Shown here: positions 16,960-25,860 of the stretch, one piece after another
How the letters are laid out: every line of letters starts with the position of its first letter
Numbering within the stretch: the first letter of the stretch is position 1
From: Oxalobacter vibrioformis
Lineage (GTDB): Bacteria > Pseudomonadota > Gammaproteobacteria > Burkholderiales > Burkholderiaceae_D
Direction of reading: 5' to 3'
NCBI RefSeq assembly: GCF_027118995.1
Contig: NZ_CP098242.1
Location: 248,001-312,000, forward strand
DNA length: 64,000 bases
Position numbers and translations under genes: made by a program
The notes under the pieces: model-generated
Told to the model about the DNA's origin: nothing
Seen by the model: only the letters and a program-made list of their open reading frames with translations
Databases searched by the model: none

Positions 16960-17280
16960 ATGGCTAATGAAAATGTAACACATGCTCCCGGTATCACTAT
17001 CGAGAAAGACTCGATAGTGGGGCTGGTGTCGGCTGTGTCTTTCCTGCCAAACGTGCTGGACGGTGAAAGGCTAACTGTGGAGCAGGTCCACCAGTTGGAA
17101 GAGGGAATAAGGCATGCCAAGGATATTGCCGAGGAGACAGCGAATATGATCCTTCACGCTCTCCGGGAGGCGGATATTCATTTACAGGTGCTCAGGCAAT
17201 CCGAAGGGCTAAAGCAGGCGGCGGAGGAATTTCTGGAAAATGCCGAAGCCGCGCTCAAGCGTCACAGCATGACGCATTGA
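16960..17280 (+). CDS. Hypothetical island protein (106 aa)
   Basis: ATG 16960 follows GAGGA with 7-nt spacing. The 106-residue product is all-helical in appearance (VEQVHQLEEGIRHAKDIAEE, then LRQSEGLKQAAEEFLENAEA), soluble and acidic, with no catalytic motif. It is followed closely on the same strand by a 106-residue protein of similar style. The pair may be one operon under control of the nearby AlpA-like regulator. The family is not recognised. Confidence 0.6.
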   Translation: MANENVTHAPGITIEKDSIVGLVSAVSFLPNVLDGERLTVEQVHQLEEGIRHAKDIAEETANMILHALREADIHLQVLRQSEGLKQAAEEFLENAEAALKRHSMTH

Positions 17281-17330
17281 TTGATGAAGAACAGGATGGA
17301 TTCCTGTCTGCAAAAATGAAAGGTATGAGA

Positions 17331-17651
17331 ATGAATAGAGATAACGAAAAAAAGGAACCTGTCATGGCAACACCGGATGAAACCGAGGCCATGAAGCTGT
17401 ATGGTGATTTGATCCGTCTTGCGATTGAGTTGCCCACACCACTCCTTGCCGCTCCCCTGCAGGAGCATGAGGTACCTAAGGTGAAGCAATTCCTTGAATG
17501 GGCTATCCGGTTAAAAAGGCTGACGGGAGACTACCTGCTAGACCGGCATATCGCGGATGCAGAAGAGGCGCTGAGACGGTTTGAGGAAGGGACGTCTTAC
17601 AATCGTCCCGTGCAGTTTGAGGATGTCACCTATACCCCTACCCTGCACTGA
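17331..17651 (+). CDS. Hypothetical island protein (106 aa)
   Basis: The preferred start is ATG 17331, with AAAGG 8-12 nt upstream. A TTG at 17277 would overlap the previous gene. The protein is helical and charged (EAMKLYGDLIRLAIELPTP, then DRHIADAEEALRRFEEG) and ends with VQFEDVTYTPTLH. No signal peptide or membrane helix is present. It sits directly after the 16960 gene and is likely co-transcribed with it. No known domain. Confidence 0.55.
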   Translation: MNRDNEKKEPVMATPDETEAMKLYGDLIRLAIELPTPLLAAPLQEHEVPKVKQFLEWAIRLKRLTGDYLLDRHIADAEEALRRFEEGTSYNRPVQFEDVTYTPTLH

Positions 17652-17793
17652 CATAGTGATGCAAGGTCAGGGATATTGCATTGGATTTGCAAGCGTTTGA
17701 AAGTGAAAGGCCAGGAGTGTTTTCTTGGCTTTTTTGTTGGTCTATATGAGGATAGTGTTTCCAGCCATTTTTTGTTGACGGCAAATCACCCTC

Positions 17794-18867
17794 TTATTTC
17801 AACTCATTCAATTTTTTCTGCGCGTCCTTCACGCCAGCATCCAGCGCTTTTTGGTAGCACTCCCGCGCCTTATTGATATCTTTTGGATAACCGAAGCCAT
17901 ACTGGTGCATCAGGCCCAGCCAGTAATTTGCCTTTGTCACCCCGTTTTCGGTAGCTACCGTAAGCCAGTATTTGGCCTTTTCATTGTCGATATCCCTGTC
18001 GTAACCGTTCAGGTAAATGATGCCAAGGCTTAACGCAGCCTGGCGCTTGTCGCCACTCTCCGCCGCCAGGCTGTACCATTTGAAGGATTCATCCCAGCTT
18101 TGCTTCAGACCGGCACCGCCTGTCGAATAGATTGCGCCTAGCAGTACCATCGAATCCACATTGCCTTTGGCGGCCGCTTTTTTATACCACTTGGCAGCTT
18201 CCGCCAGGTCGGTTTTTACCCCCAGGCCCTTATGGTATAGGACCCCGATCCCGTACTCACCCTTGTCATACCCCTGCGCAGCGGACTTTTCATACCAGTA
18301 ACGCGCCTTTTCAAAATCCTGGCCGGTACCTTTGCCCAGGCGGTACAGCGCACCAACCACGAACTGGGCTTCCCTGTCTCCCTGCTCGGCTGCCATGTGG
18401 TACCAGTAAAAAGCCTTTTTATAATCCTGAGGGATGTCTGTGCCATCATGGTAGGTGCGCCCAAGGTTATATTGGGCTTCTACCACTCCCTGTTCACCGG
18501 CAAGGGTGTATAGTCTGACCGCTTCAACTGCGTTTTTCTTTACGCCAAGACCATCATCATAAAGAATGGCCAGGTTATACAATGCCCGGGTATTGCCATT
18601 TTTGGCACTTTTGCTGTACCACTCGAAAGCCTTTTTGTAATCCTGATTGATGCCCTGTCCCAGGTCATACATTTTGCCAAGCTGCCGCTGGGCTTCAGCA
18701 TTACCCCGCTTCGCTTCCTTTTCAATCAGCGGGAACGCTTGGCTGTACTGTTCTTTTTCATAGAGAGCCATGCCATCTTCAAAGCCACCAGCAAAGACTG
18801 TGCTAACAGAAAGCAGAAGGGACAGGACAAGGACGGAAAGGAGGGAGAGTATGGATGTGGTCTTCAT
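17794..18867 (-). CDS. Secreted Sel1-repeat (TPR-like) protein
   Basis: ATG 18867 is chosen because it opens a signal peptide (MKTTSILSLLSVLVLSLLLS, then VSTVFAGG), which upstream starts would bury. The mature protein consists of eight or nine Sel1 repeats (for example AEAQRQLGKMYDLGQGINQD and NLAILYDDGLGVKKN) and ends DAQKKLNELK. It would act outside the cytoplasm as a protein-binding scaffold. It shares design with the Sel1 proteins encoded at 10388-11368 and 42218-43192 but lacks their MRMFEEQ-like C-terminal tail. It lies 116 bp downstream of the large 632-aa gene on the same strand. Confidence 0.9.
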   Translation of the reverse strand: MKTTSILSLLSVLVLSLLLSVSTVFAGGFEDGMALYEKEQYSQAFPLIEKEAKRGNAEAQRQLGKMYDLGQGINQDYKKAFEWYSKSAKNGNTRALYNLAILYDDGLGVKKNAVEAVRLYTLAGEQGVVEAQYNLGRTYHDGTDIPQDYKKAFYWYHMAAEQGDREAQFVVGALYRLGKGTGQDFEKARYWYEKSAAQGYDKGEYGIGVLYHKGLGVKTDLAEAAKWYKKAAAKGNVDSMVLLGAIYSTGGAGLKQSWDESFKWYSLAAESGDKRQAALSLGIIYLNGYDRDIDNEKAKYWLTVATENGVTKANYWLGLMHQYGFGYPKDINKARECYQKALDAGVKDAQKKLNELK

Positions 18868-18983
18868 GGCAGATGTTGTCAAAAGGATCAGTCTGCCTAT
18901 CTTACCCGAGAAACGGAAATGCGCCCACTCGGCCGAGCGGGCGCACCATGACAGGAGATATATGTCCAAAGTTTTGATGACGA

Positions 18984-20882
18984 TTATCGATTTCTTATTT
19001 TCGCACCTCCTTTCTCTGTTTGATCATAATCAGGCATTTCAATACCAACGGCTTCTCGGCTCATATGCTTTGCTTCTCCCAAAATAAACCGCTGTGTCCA
19101 TTGCAAAAGCGGGTTTTCCACCCCGGTAGTCGTGACGTGCCTGAACCCGGTTGATCCGACGTAGGTTCCAATGCTCAGCATCCCGGACCACACGCCGCTT
19201 TGCCATGAATCCAGTTCAATGAAGCGCTCTCTTGCCTGCGCTTCCGGTAAAAAGGATTCCCGTTTGTACTTATGCCATTCGGGATTCCTCTCCACCATGC
19301 TCGGATCGCGCCTGATGGCTTCCATCCTGGCCGAGGCGCCACTGTTAAACCCCATCTTGGCGGCCCAGCCGAGTTTCAGGAAGTTCTGCGCCCAAAATCC
19401 CATGTTGGCTGCCTGGACGCCCTTGCCGGGAATGGCCATACTGGCAACCGCCGGTACGAATTTCTCAAAGATGTCCCCCACAATCTTGTCCCCTCTTAGT
19501 AGGGCCGATTGGGCCGGGTCGAGTGTCAGGTACTTCAGGTTGTTGTAATCATCCGAGCGCTGGGAACGGAGCATGTGGGCGGTTTCGCCGAGTGCACCTG
19601 ATACGTTGTTGCCTGCATTGACGGCAAAGCTGTTCATGTTTTCCACCTCCTTTGCCCATCCGGACAAATCGTGGATGTTGGCGTTATACATCTGCTGGTA
19701 GTGGAACATGGCGATTTCCGGTGGCGGAGCAGCTGACAGAACCTGTGCCGCCGTATGCACCATGTCACGGCTGAAGTTGACCTGTCCCATCCCGATGCTG
19801 GCAACAAGGTTTTTCACGGTCTTGCCATAGACAGTCTTGTCCAGTGCCGCCATGCCGTCGGCAACCTGTTTGGCCTGCTTATAGCTGATTTGCGAACCGC
19901 TTAGCATGTGGTCGCGTACCTGGCCTTTGAGTTCTTTGCCGGAGAAGGTGCCTTCGAGAATGCCGCTCAAGGCATCACTGTCAAAGGAGGCAGTTTGGTA
20001 GTTTCGGTCAAAGATAGGGTAAGCCTGCTTTTTTGCCATGTCTGGATCAAAGCGGATGGCTTCCCTGTTGTTCAGTGCCGTGGAAACCGTGTCACGTGCA
20101 TGCGCTTTTTCCCAATTACTGTACTGGTTAATGGTGGCCGGGTTGAAGCTAGCATTCCTGACATCTGCCATGGCGTGGGCTTCTTCGGATGTGGCGTTAA
20201 AGAGGCTGTAAAGGGCATTGGCACTATCGTTACGCGACCGCTCGGATTTAACACGGGCGAGAAAGAGGTCTGGGTTACTCACGTTTGCTGTTTGCCCATC
20301 GTTTTTGGGAGCAACAGCCTGAACGGTTTGTGGATCAGTTTGTCGTTCATCTGCGATCTCTCGTCCCAATGCGACGGCATTCTCGCTTTCGATCTGCTCG
20401 GGTTGCGCGGTGCGGTTGAGATAGCCGAGGACTTTGTCAAAACCAGTGTCAGCATGATTGTCTACCGAAGCTGGAGCCGCATTGATACCTGCTGTCGCAA
20501 CCGGGTTGGCTGCCGGTTTAACTTCCGGGATCTTGATGGCGGGCATGCCGATCTTCGCGGTAGCTGCTGTTCCTGCAGCGGGTTTGGCAGTTTGCATGCC
20601 GGGAACAGCCTCCATACCGGCACCCTGGCCCATTTTAAGGGGTTCAGCGACTGCCGCCACTGGTGCCGCTTTCGTCGGCGTGTAGGTGTCATCCGTTACC
20701 GAAAAGGAGGGCAATGCCCCTCCATCGCCCCCGGCACTGGCCGCAAAGGCATTGCCAAGTGCTGTGCCATAGCTGGCAGGCTGCTTGGCCATGTCGGCGG
20801 TATCGATCCGAAATGGATCGGTTTTTTTCTTGTCCGGATCAAAGTCATCCGGATCAGTGCCGAAGTCATCGAGGATGCCCAT
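18984..20882 (-). CDS. Large Ala-rich protein of mobile-element type, unknown function
   Basis: ATG 20882 has a GAGGAGG ribosome binding site. The 632-residue product starts with an acidic Asp-rich segment (MGILDDFGTDPDDFDPDKKK). A ~130-residue low-complexity Ala/Pro/Thr linker follows, then a mostly helical region with Gly/Ala-rich hydrophobic stretches near residues 450-560 (FVPAVASMAIPGKG and WAAKMGFNSG). The style recalls phage internal virion proteins or the polyvalent proteins of conjugative elements, but no specific domain is recognised. It ends cleanly, and no other phage structural gene is nearby. Delivery with a mobile element is a guess. Confidence 0.6.
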   Translation of the reverse strand: MGILDDFGTDPDDFDPDKKKTDPFRIDTADMAKQPASYGTALGNAFAASAGGDGGALPSFSVTDDTYTPTKAAPVAAVAEPLKMGQGAGMEAVPGMQTAKPAAGTAATAKIGMPAIKIPEVKPAANPVATAGINAAPASVDNHADTGFDKVLGYLNRTAQPEQIESENAVALGREIADERQTDPQTVQAVAPKNDGQTANVSNPDLFLARVKSERSRNDSANALYSLFNATSEEAHAMADVRNASFNPATINQYSNWEKAHARDTVSTALNNREAIRFDPDMAKKQAYPIFDRNYQTASFDSDALSGILEGTFSGKELKGQVRDHMLSGSQISYKQAKQVADGMAALDKTVYGKTVKNLVASIGMGQVNFSRDMVHTAAQVLSAAPPPEIAMFHYQQMYNANIHDLSGWAKEVENMNSFAVNAGNNVSGALGETAHMLRSQRSDDYNNLKYLTLDPAQSALLRGDKIVGDIFEKFVPAVASMAIPGKGVQAANMGFWAQNFLKLGWAAKMGFNSGASARMEAIRRDPSMVERNPEWHKYKRESFLPEAQARERFIELDSWQSGVWSGMLSIGTYVGSTGFRHVTTTGVENPLLQWTQRFILGEAKHMSREAVGIEMPDYDQTEKGGAKIRNR

Positions 20883-21430
20883 GATGGCCTCCTCTCATGC
20901 TTTTGGCACCTTTCATTGTGGTGTTTCTCATTTTTTCCCTCTGCACAAAGGTTGGTAAAAAGGGCCTGCAGACCCCCGCTCCATGACCACAAGCAGCAAG
21001 CCATTTATGGTCCATCAATTATGTTATACAGGAAAAAAAGACGGCTGTCAGCTCCTTTGAAAAAGAAAATATATTTAAAAACAATGCATTACAGCACGAT
21101 TCGTTTAACGGTTTGTTGCACGACTTTCGCACGAATCGTTTTCCGAACGATGATGAAAGGCGTTTATGCCGTGACATTTCATTAGGCACACTATTGCCTG
21201 TTGAATGTTTTTGGGCATGAGCTGGACATCGCAGTGCCATTTGTCGTTGTCGACGCCATCTATGTAGCGGTATGGGCAACGACACTGACGGCCATCGGGT
21301 ATTACAGCGGGGATATAGTAATCCCAGAAAGTGGAGCCGATCATTGTGGCCGTGGCGATTATCATTGTCGTATCGGTTATGGTGGTGCTTTACCGGCGGC
21401 ACAGACGCGTGAAAAATGAAGGAGAGTATG
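20883..21430. other. Region without a firm gene; possible small membrane ORF
   Basis: No well-supported gene is present. A short + strand frame from about 21331 would encode a hydrophobic segment (IIVAVAIIIVVSVMVVLY) followed by RRHRRVKNEGE. This looks like a single-pass membrane peptide, but it needs a GTG start and has no clear ribosome binding site. Long frames antisense to the 632-aa gene run into this region and are rejected. Confidence 0.3.
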
Positions 21431-22008
21431 ATGTGCTGACGATTTGATCTCGATGCCGACCTACCCGAGATCAGGGAACTGATACTTCTTGCCGGAAGCA
21501 GCGATATCCACACAGACGAGGTTTTCGCGACAAACAAGGCACAGGTGGTGAAGCTCTCAGACACGGACAGGCAACCGGACGAGATGGCATGGGGCATCCC
21601 GTTCTACTGGAAATCGGGCGTAAATATCAACGCAGAGGCCGAAACGGTTTTTGAAAAGCGGATATTCAAGGACGATGTGATGCTGAACCGCATTGCGATC
21701 CCGACGACGGGCTTCTATGAGTGGGGAAACCGACCCCGAATCACGCAAGAAGGAACGCTATCACTCCAGGGAAAATGGCATCCCGCTCACATGGTTGGCC
21801 GGGATTTTCAAACAGACGGAAAAAGATGGTGACCGCTTTACGATCCTGACAACCGATGCCAATGACAGCAGGTCGCCATTCCTCGGCCGATGTACTGCAT
21901 GAAAGCGAAGTGGATGACTGGTTACAGGGGGCATACTTGAAGAATTTCCTGATGCGGGTTCCGTTTGAGCTGGAGAATGAGAATGTTGATGAGCAATTCA
22001 AGAAATAA
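21431..22008 (+). pseudogene. SRAP (YedK/HMCES) peptidase pseudogene
   Basis: Reading from ATG 21431 gives Met-Cys, then TGA where the family has Gly, then Arg-Phe: the catalytic MCGRF start is broken by a nonsense codon. The frame continues with DADLPEIRELILLAGSSDI, DEMAWGIPFYWKSG and TTGFYEWG, which are diagnostic SRAP motifs. A frameshift near 21728 moves the reading to RENGIPLTWLAGIFKQTEKD and FTILTTDAND. A second one near 21880 leads to LHESEVDDWLQGAYL and the stop. Active members shield abasic sites through Cys2. This copy cannot make the enzyme. Confidence 0.85.
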
Positions 22009-23821
22009 TACCTTGATAAACAAGCCTGAGAATGAACCACCACGAATAAGCAGAAAAAGTAGAATTCAATTCATCGTCACTCAATAAACCATGCGCGATG
22101 TTATTTCGCATATTTGGTCCAAGAGTATCACCAAAAAGACATTTGAGATTAAAAAGGATATCAGGCGAAAAAACTCGTTCGATGCTGGGATCATCCAGCA
22201 TTGCACTTAATCCCTTTTCCATGGTTATACCGTTTTCGTATGTTCTGGTATCCACCCTGTTCACCTTTAGAAAAAGCCGCACCGCGTTTTCGAGTTGAGG
22301 GATGAGAATGGAAGAAGCGCCAATAAAATCTGAGTAGTATCCTGCCGTTAGTCCTCTTGCGAACGCATGAAGCCGGTCCCTGGGTATAAACCTTGAATGC
22401 ATGACAAGATTCCGGAAATCGTGTTCCGAGAGCTGATGTTCCAAAAACAGGACTTCGAGCGCAGGCATGATATGTGCTAATACGATTGAATGCAGGTGGT
22501 TCTCGTAATGCATCAACCTCTTTGCATGGATGGCCTTGAGACTGCGTTCGGATGTAGGATTCTGAGAATCATAAGGGGGTACTATTCCTAATGTATTTCT
22601 CGTAGGTCCTATTCTTCTTGTGCCGAATAATATTTCCGCTGTACTCATCAATGACACAATGGCTGCATCTTCAAATTCGGCGGCCTTGGGAATGGGGTAT
22701 GACAGAAAATAAAGGATTGCTTCCTGTAATGTTTTCCCTGAAATTTGTCTGACGGTATGCGCATAGACTTCAGAAATGTCCATGCCCGGAACACTGATCT
22801 CAGCCAGGTCATCGAAAATTGAATCTTCAGCTTCAGTATAGCGTCTCCGTATCATTTCATAAGCAGCATTCAGCCCAAATCGTGGGCGATCAGCTTTGGG
22901 GATTTCGCCCAAGCATGACAATGCTTCACTTAGAATCCCAGTCGTAGCTGAAGTGCTATTTGTCCTATCGACTACTTTGTCAGCCAGTTTCACAATGCAG
23001 TTGAACTGCTCGGCTTTACATTTGACTTCTTCTTCCGTATTTTTTAATTTTTTAAACCATACGGCAGCATTCCGAAAAAAATCTGATGAAAGATTCAAAC
23101 CTACCTCATCCTCACTTTGCATCCGTCCCAGTTCGCGCAGTTTCTGTGCCACTTCAAAGTATCGTGAAATACGTGAACCAGTTTCAATTTCCGGGGGATA
23201 TTGAAGCATTAATGCATTAATCCATAATGGCAAGCCCATGACATCGCCAGTGCTCTTGTTGAGTGCCGATAAAAGCTCAAGACGCGCTAGGCGATTCGCC
23301 TCATCCAACTTCAACCGTGCTGACAGGTAAAGGACATGCTCGTAAAAAGAGAGGTACTGCTTTTCAAGAGTTTCGCTGTTTAGCGGAATAGCGAGATAAC
23401 AAGCCACTGCTTGCCGGGCAAATTCAACGACTTCACTAAAAATTCTTCCCCGCAGTGCATAACCATTCCAAAGGAAGTCATAGGTAACTGCTTTAAGAAA
23501 TGGCTCAGTGAATTGAGTGACAACAGATTCCAGAAATGCCAGGTCAGCATCAGGAATCTCTTCATAAGGCACGTATATTTTTCTGAGCTGCTTTTTCTGC
23601 AGAGTATTTCGGTACTTGTTGGGGTGCATGAGTACCTGGGCCATCAGCCAGAATATTTTTGCCTGTTCTGGATGATTGTCTGCAGCCAACTTCTCACTGT
23701 GAACCAGGAATACGATTGAGGAATCACTGAAATAACGGGTTCGCTCACGAAAAAGCGTCTCTATTTCATCACATGAAAAGTGATCGGGTGTCACAGGTAA
23801 AGTTATGTCCAATGCAAGCAT
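21998..23821 (-). CDS. DUF4209 protein with HEPN-like RNxxAHG motif
   Basis: ATG 23821 gives 607 residues, while a TTG start upstream would add 14. The protein is almost entirely helical and without signal peptide or membrane helices. Near the C-terminus it carries LGPNMRNNIAHGLLSDDE followed by an aromatic helix (YSWWFILRLV), which is the DUF4209 signature. The RNNIAH segment also fits the R-x4-H motif of HEPN RNases. HEPN proteins are common in phage defence and abortive infection, so an RNase role is possible, but this is inference. Its 3' end overlaps the SRAP pseudogene tail by about 10 bp. Its AT content is higher than that of the genes to its left. Confidence 0.7.
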   Translation of the reverse strand: MLALDITLPVTPDHFSCDEIETLFRERTRYFSDSSIVFLVHSEKLAADNHPEQAKIFWLMAQVLMHPNKYRNTLQKKQLRKIYVPYEEIPDADLAFLESVVTQFTEPFLKAVTYDFLWNGYALRGRIFSEVVEFARQAVACYLAIPLNSETLEKQYLSFYEHVLYLSARLKLDEANRLARLELLSALNKSTGDVMGLPLWINALMLQYPPEIETGSRISRYFEVAQKLRELGRMQSEDEVGLNLSSDFFRNAAVWFKKLKNTEEEVKCKAEQFNCIVKLADKVVDRTNSTSATTGILSEALSCLGEIPKADRPRFGLNAAYEMIRRRYTEAEDSIFDDLAEISVPGMDISEVYAHTVRQISGKTLQEAILYFLSYPIPKAAEFEDAAIVSLMSTAEILFGTRRIGPTRNTLGIVPPYDSQNPTSERSLKAIHAKRLMHYENHLHSIVLAHIMPALEVLFLEHQLSEHDFRNLVMHSRFIPRDRLHAFARGLTAGYYSDFIGASSILIPQLENAVRLFLKVNRVDTRTYENGITMEKGLSAMLDDPSIERVFSPDILFNLKCLFGDTLGPNMRNNIAHGLLSDDELNSTFSAYSWWFILRLVYQGIIS

Positions 23822-23944
23822 AGTGATCCATGTTGTCGAATTGGAAACAATTGTACAAGACAATCACAACTTTAATCTGAAACAGCAACTTGTGCTAACA
23901 AAAAACCATGCTCAGATGTTTTCAAGCTTCTAAAGGAAAAAACT

Positions 23945-24223
23945 GTGAGCCAATACAGCTATAACATGGCAAACATCGGAAACGCGTCTTCAGGTCATCA
24001 CATGCAATACACAAGTTGGACAGGTGTTGTTAAAAGGCAGAATGTGGGCATCCCTGTTTGTGTCGGTATTGGTCCCACCCAAAAGCATGAGAAAAGTACG
24101 GTACAACAGCCGGATCTCCTGTCTGGCCAGAACAGCTATGCGCGCATGAAGGACGGCCTTGATCCTGTGCCGGCGAACGTGAACCAGTGGGACAGTGCCG
24201 GGTATAACTGGGGAGACGGGTAA
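23945..24223 (+). CDS. Small hypothetical protein (92 aa), GTG start
   Basis: A GTG start at 23945 is preceded by AAAGGA. The 92-residue product is rich in Asn, Ser, Gly and aromatic residues (SQYSYNMANIGNASSGHHM) and ends NQWDSAGYNWGDG. It has no signal peptide, membrane helix or charged helix, and the composition resembles small island proteins of unknown role. It lies 51 bp upstream of the DUF2806 gene on the same strand and may be co-transcribed with it. Confidence 0.5.
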   Translation: MSQYSYNMANIGNASSGHHMQYTSWTGVVKRQNVGIPVCVGIGPTQKHEKSTVQQPDLLSGQNSYARMKDGLDPVPANVNQWDSAGYNWGDG

Positions 24224-24274
24224 GTAATTGCGTTCATACGGTAAAATCTTCTCATTGGAATTCAGGGAAACACC

Positions 24275-25233
24275 ATGAGTGAGGATGCTTCGAATATCGT
24301 GAAACTGGCACTGAATGTGACAGAATTGGCGAACAAAGCCTCATCCGGCATCGGGTGGCTTTTTGACTTCTTCATGGGCAAGGAAAAGGCACAAAGAGAT
24401 GCTCATGCTGTTCTAACCATGGCACAGGCCCAGAGGGACGCTGAGAGTATCCTTGCCGGGGAGTCCTTCCTGGTCGTAAATGAAGACGGAAGCCAGACCA
24501 TCATTGAAAACCCTGCCAGAAATCTCTTGTCAGCCAAGGTGACGCAGGAAATCGAAAACCTTCTGTTGTGTCTGAAATCAGCTTTTCAGGAGATGCAGGG
24601 GAAACAAATAGATACCAAACTCGGATCAGTTTCAGAAACCTTTCTGTCCCGTTGGCGACAAGAGGCACAATTTATTTCTGAGGAGTATGTGCAGGAATTC
24701 TGGGGCAAGTTATTGGCCGCGGAAGTTGAAACCCCAAAGAGTATTGGCCTTAGGTCACTGGATATTCTCAAGACAGTGGATGAAACCGAGGCAATCTTAT
24801 TCGACAGGCTTACGAAACATGTTGTCAATGGCGATTTTGTGGCGATGGCAGAAGGTCAGATTGATCCTGTGCAAGGAATCAGCCAAGCCGACCTGAAATT
24901 GCTGGAAGATGCTCAGTTGATTTCACACACCGTGGATATCACATCCGATTATCAGCGCAACAGCCTGGACAGCAGTCAGTTGTATCGTACGAGCATGGGT
25001 AATTATGGCATGGGCTTTGTAGGGCCGAGAGGGGGGTTGAGTTTTACGGTGTCCGTCTGACGAAGGCAGGCAGGGATCTGTATCGGCTGGTTGCGAATAT
25101 TTCCGAGCAGGATGTACGCAGTTATCTTGAGTGGTGGACAGTAGTTGCCAGAATTGAAGAGGTGCACCTTTTTAAGGTTGATGAAGACGGTAACTTCAAA
25201 ATTCTAGACAAAATTAAGAACCCGCGCTTCTGA
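24275..25233 (+). pseudogene. DUF2806-like gene with a frameshift at a G6 run
   Basis: From ATG 24275 the frame codes for MSEDASNIVKLALNVTELAN and a DUF2806-like body (VSETFLSRWRQEAQFISEEY, then EFWGKLLAAEVE). It stops at 25060 soon after GPRGGLSFTVSV. One base shift at the GGGGGG run (~25031-25036) puts the reading in FYGVRLTKAGRDLYRLVANI and continues to TGA 25231-25233 without further stops, as expected for the family's C-terminus. So either the gene is mutated or the run is a phase-variable switch. Its function is unknown. Homologues are frequent in accessory islands. Confidence 0.7.
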
Positions 25234-25399
25234 ACTCTATAGCGACAATCAGCTTTTCTGCGGGTACCTTAAGCAGGCAATGCTTTACCGGCTTGATGGT
25301 ACCTTTCTTTTCCATCATTTCGAAAAAACGGCTCAGGCGGGAAAGGTCGCACTCAACGGTCTTGATGGCCTCTTCCTGCACATACCACCATTCATGCAC
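25214..25399 (-). CDS. Possible small protein or gene fragment (61 aa)
   Basis: A GTG-initiated frame gives MHEWWYVQEEAIKTVECDLS and a helical, charged body ending VAIEFRSAGS. The composition is protein-like, but there is no ribosome binding site. The frame remains open a few codons upstream to a stop at about 25426, so it may be the 3' fragment of a lost gene. It overlaps the end of the DUF2806 frame by 20 bp. Confidence 0.3.
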   Translation of the reverse strand: MHEWWYVQEEAIKTVECDLSRLSRFFEMMEKKGTIKPVKHCLLKVPAEKLIVAIEFRSAGS

Positions 25400-25612
25400 G
25401 ATGGCCTGGATATGCTTGTCACCAGTTTAGTGGGGGTGATGGCTTTGTATCCCTCGCATGAAGTCGCCTTATTGAGGCCAATACCGTTTCCTTGAAAAGG
25501 GTCTGGGTGTGTTCTGATGCCGTCTTTCCATTCTGCCGAGTTGAGGAATGCTTGCTGAGGATGTCAGTCAGGTTTTTCTTCCACATAAAAATCTCCTGGA
25601 ACGCAAAAAAAT

Positions 25613-25860
25613 GGCGGGGTCAGGCTCCCTTCTTAAATACGCCAGATTCATGTCCCGGCGCCTTTCTTGCCAATGCAGGGACATGCCTGTTCCTTGCGGA
25701 TACAGGTTTCTCTCCGGTGTTCTGGAAAGACACGGAAATCACGGAATCCATCCGCCGCGCGTCCAGCCCTCTCGGGCCGGTCAGGGCAGCGCGGGTGCCC
25801 TGGAATATTAGTGCCGGACCGAAGCCCGTGTGCGGTCATGGGATCTTTCGTCCTAAATGA
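25613..25860. ncRNA. Candidate structured RNA, copy B
   Basis: This is homologous to copy A at 13637-13905, opening with GGCGGGGTCAGGCTCCCTTC. Pairings: 25649-25656 with 25678-25685 (CATGTCCC/GGGACATG), 25686-25690 with 25702-25706 (CCTGT/ACAGG), 25717-25720 with 25730-25733, 25766-25769 with 25774-25777 (GCCC/GGGC), 25784-25788 with 25796-25800 (GGGCA/TGCCC). A pseudoknot pairs 25755-25760 with 25789-25794 (CCGCGC/GCGCGG). Several helices differ in sequence from copy A on both sides of the stem, that is, compensatory changes. Protein frames across it are not supported. Confidence 0.6.

Noticed and set aside
17277..17330. Extended N-terminus of the 106-aa gene from a TTG
   Set aside because: TTG start overlapping the previous stop, whereas an inner ATG has a better binding site.
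19908..21185. A 425-codon + strand frame opposite the 632-aa gene
   Set aside because: No ribosome binding site. The protein composition is rich in Cys, Arg and Gly with no motif, and the opposite strand has a clear start, binding site and normal composition.
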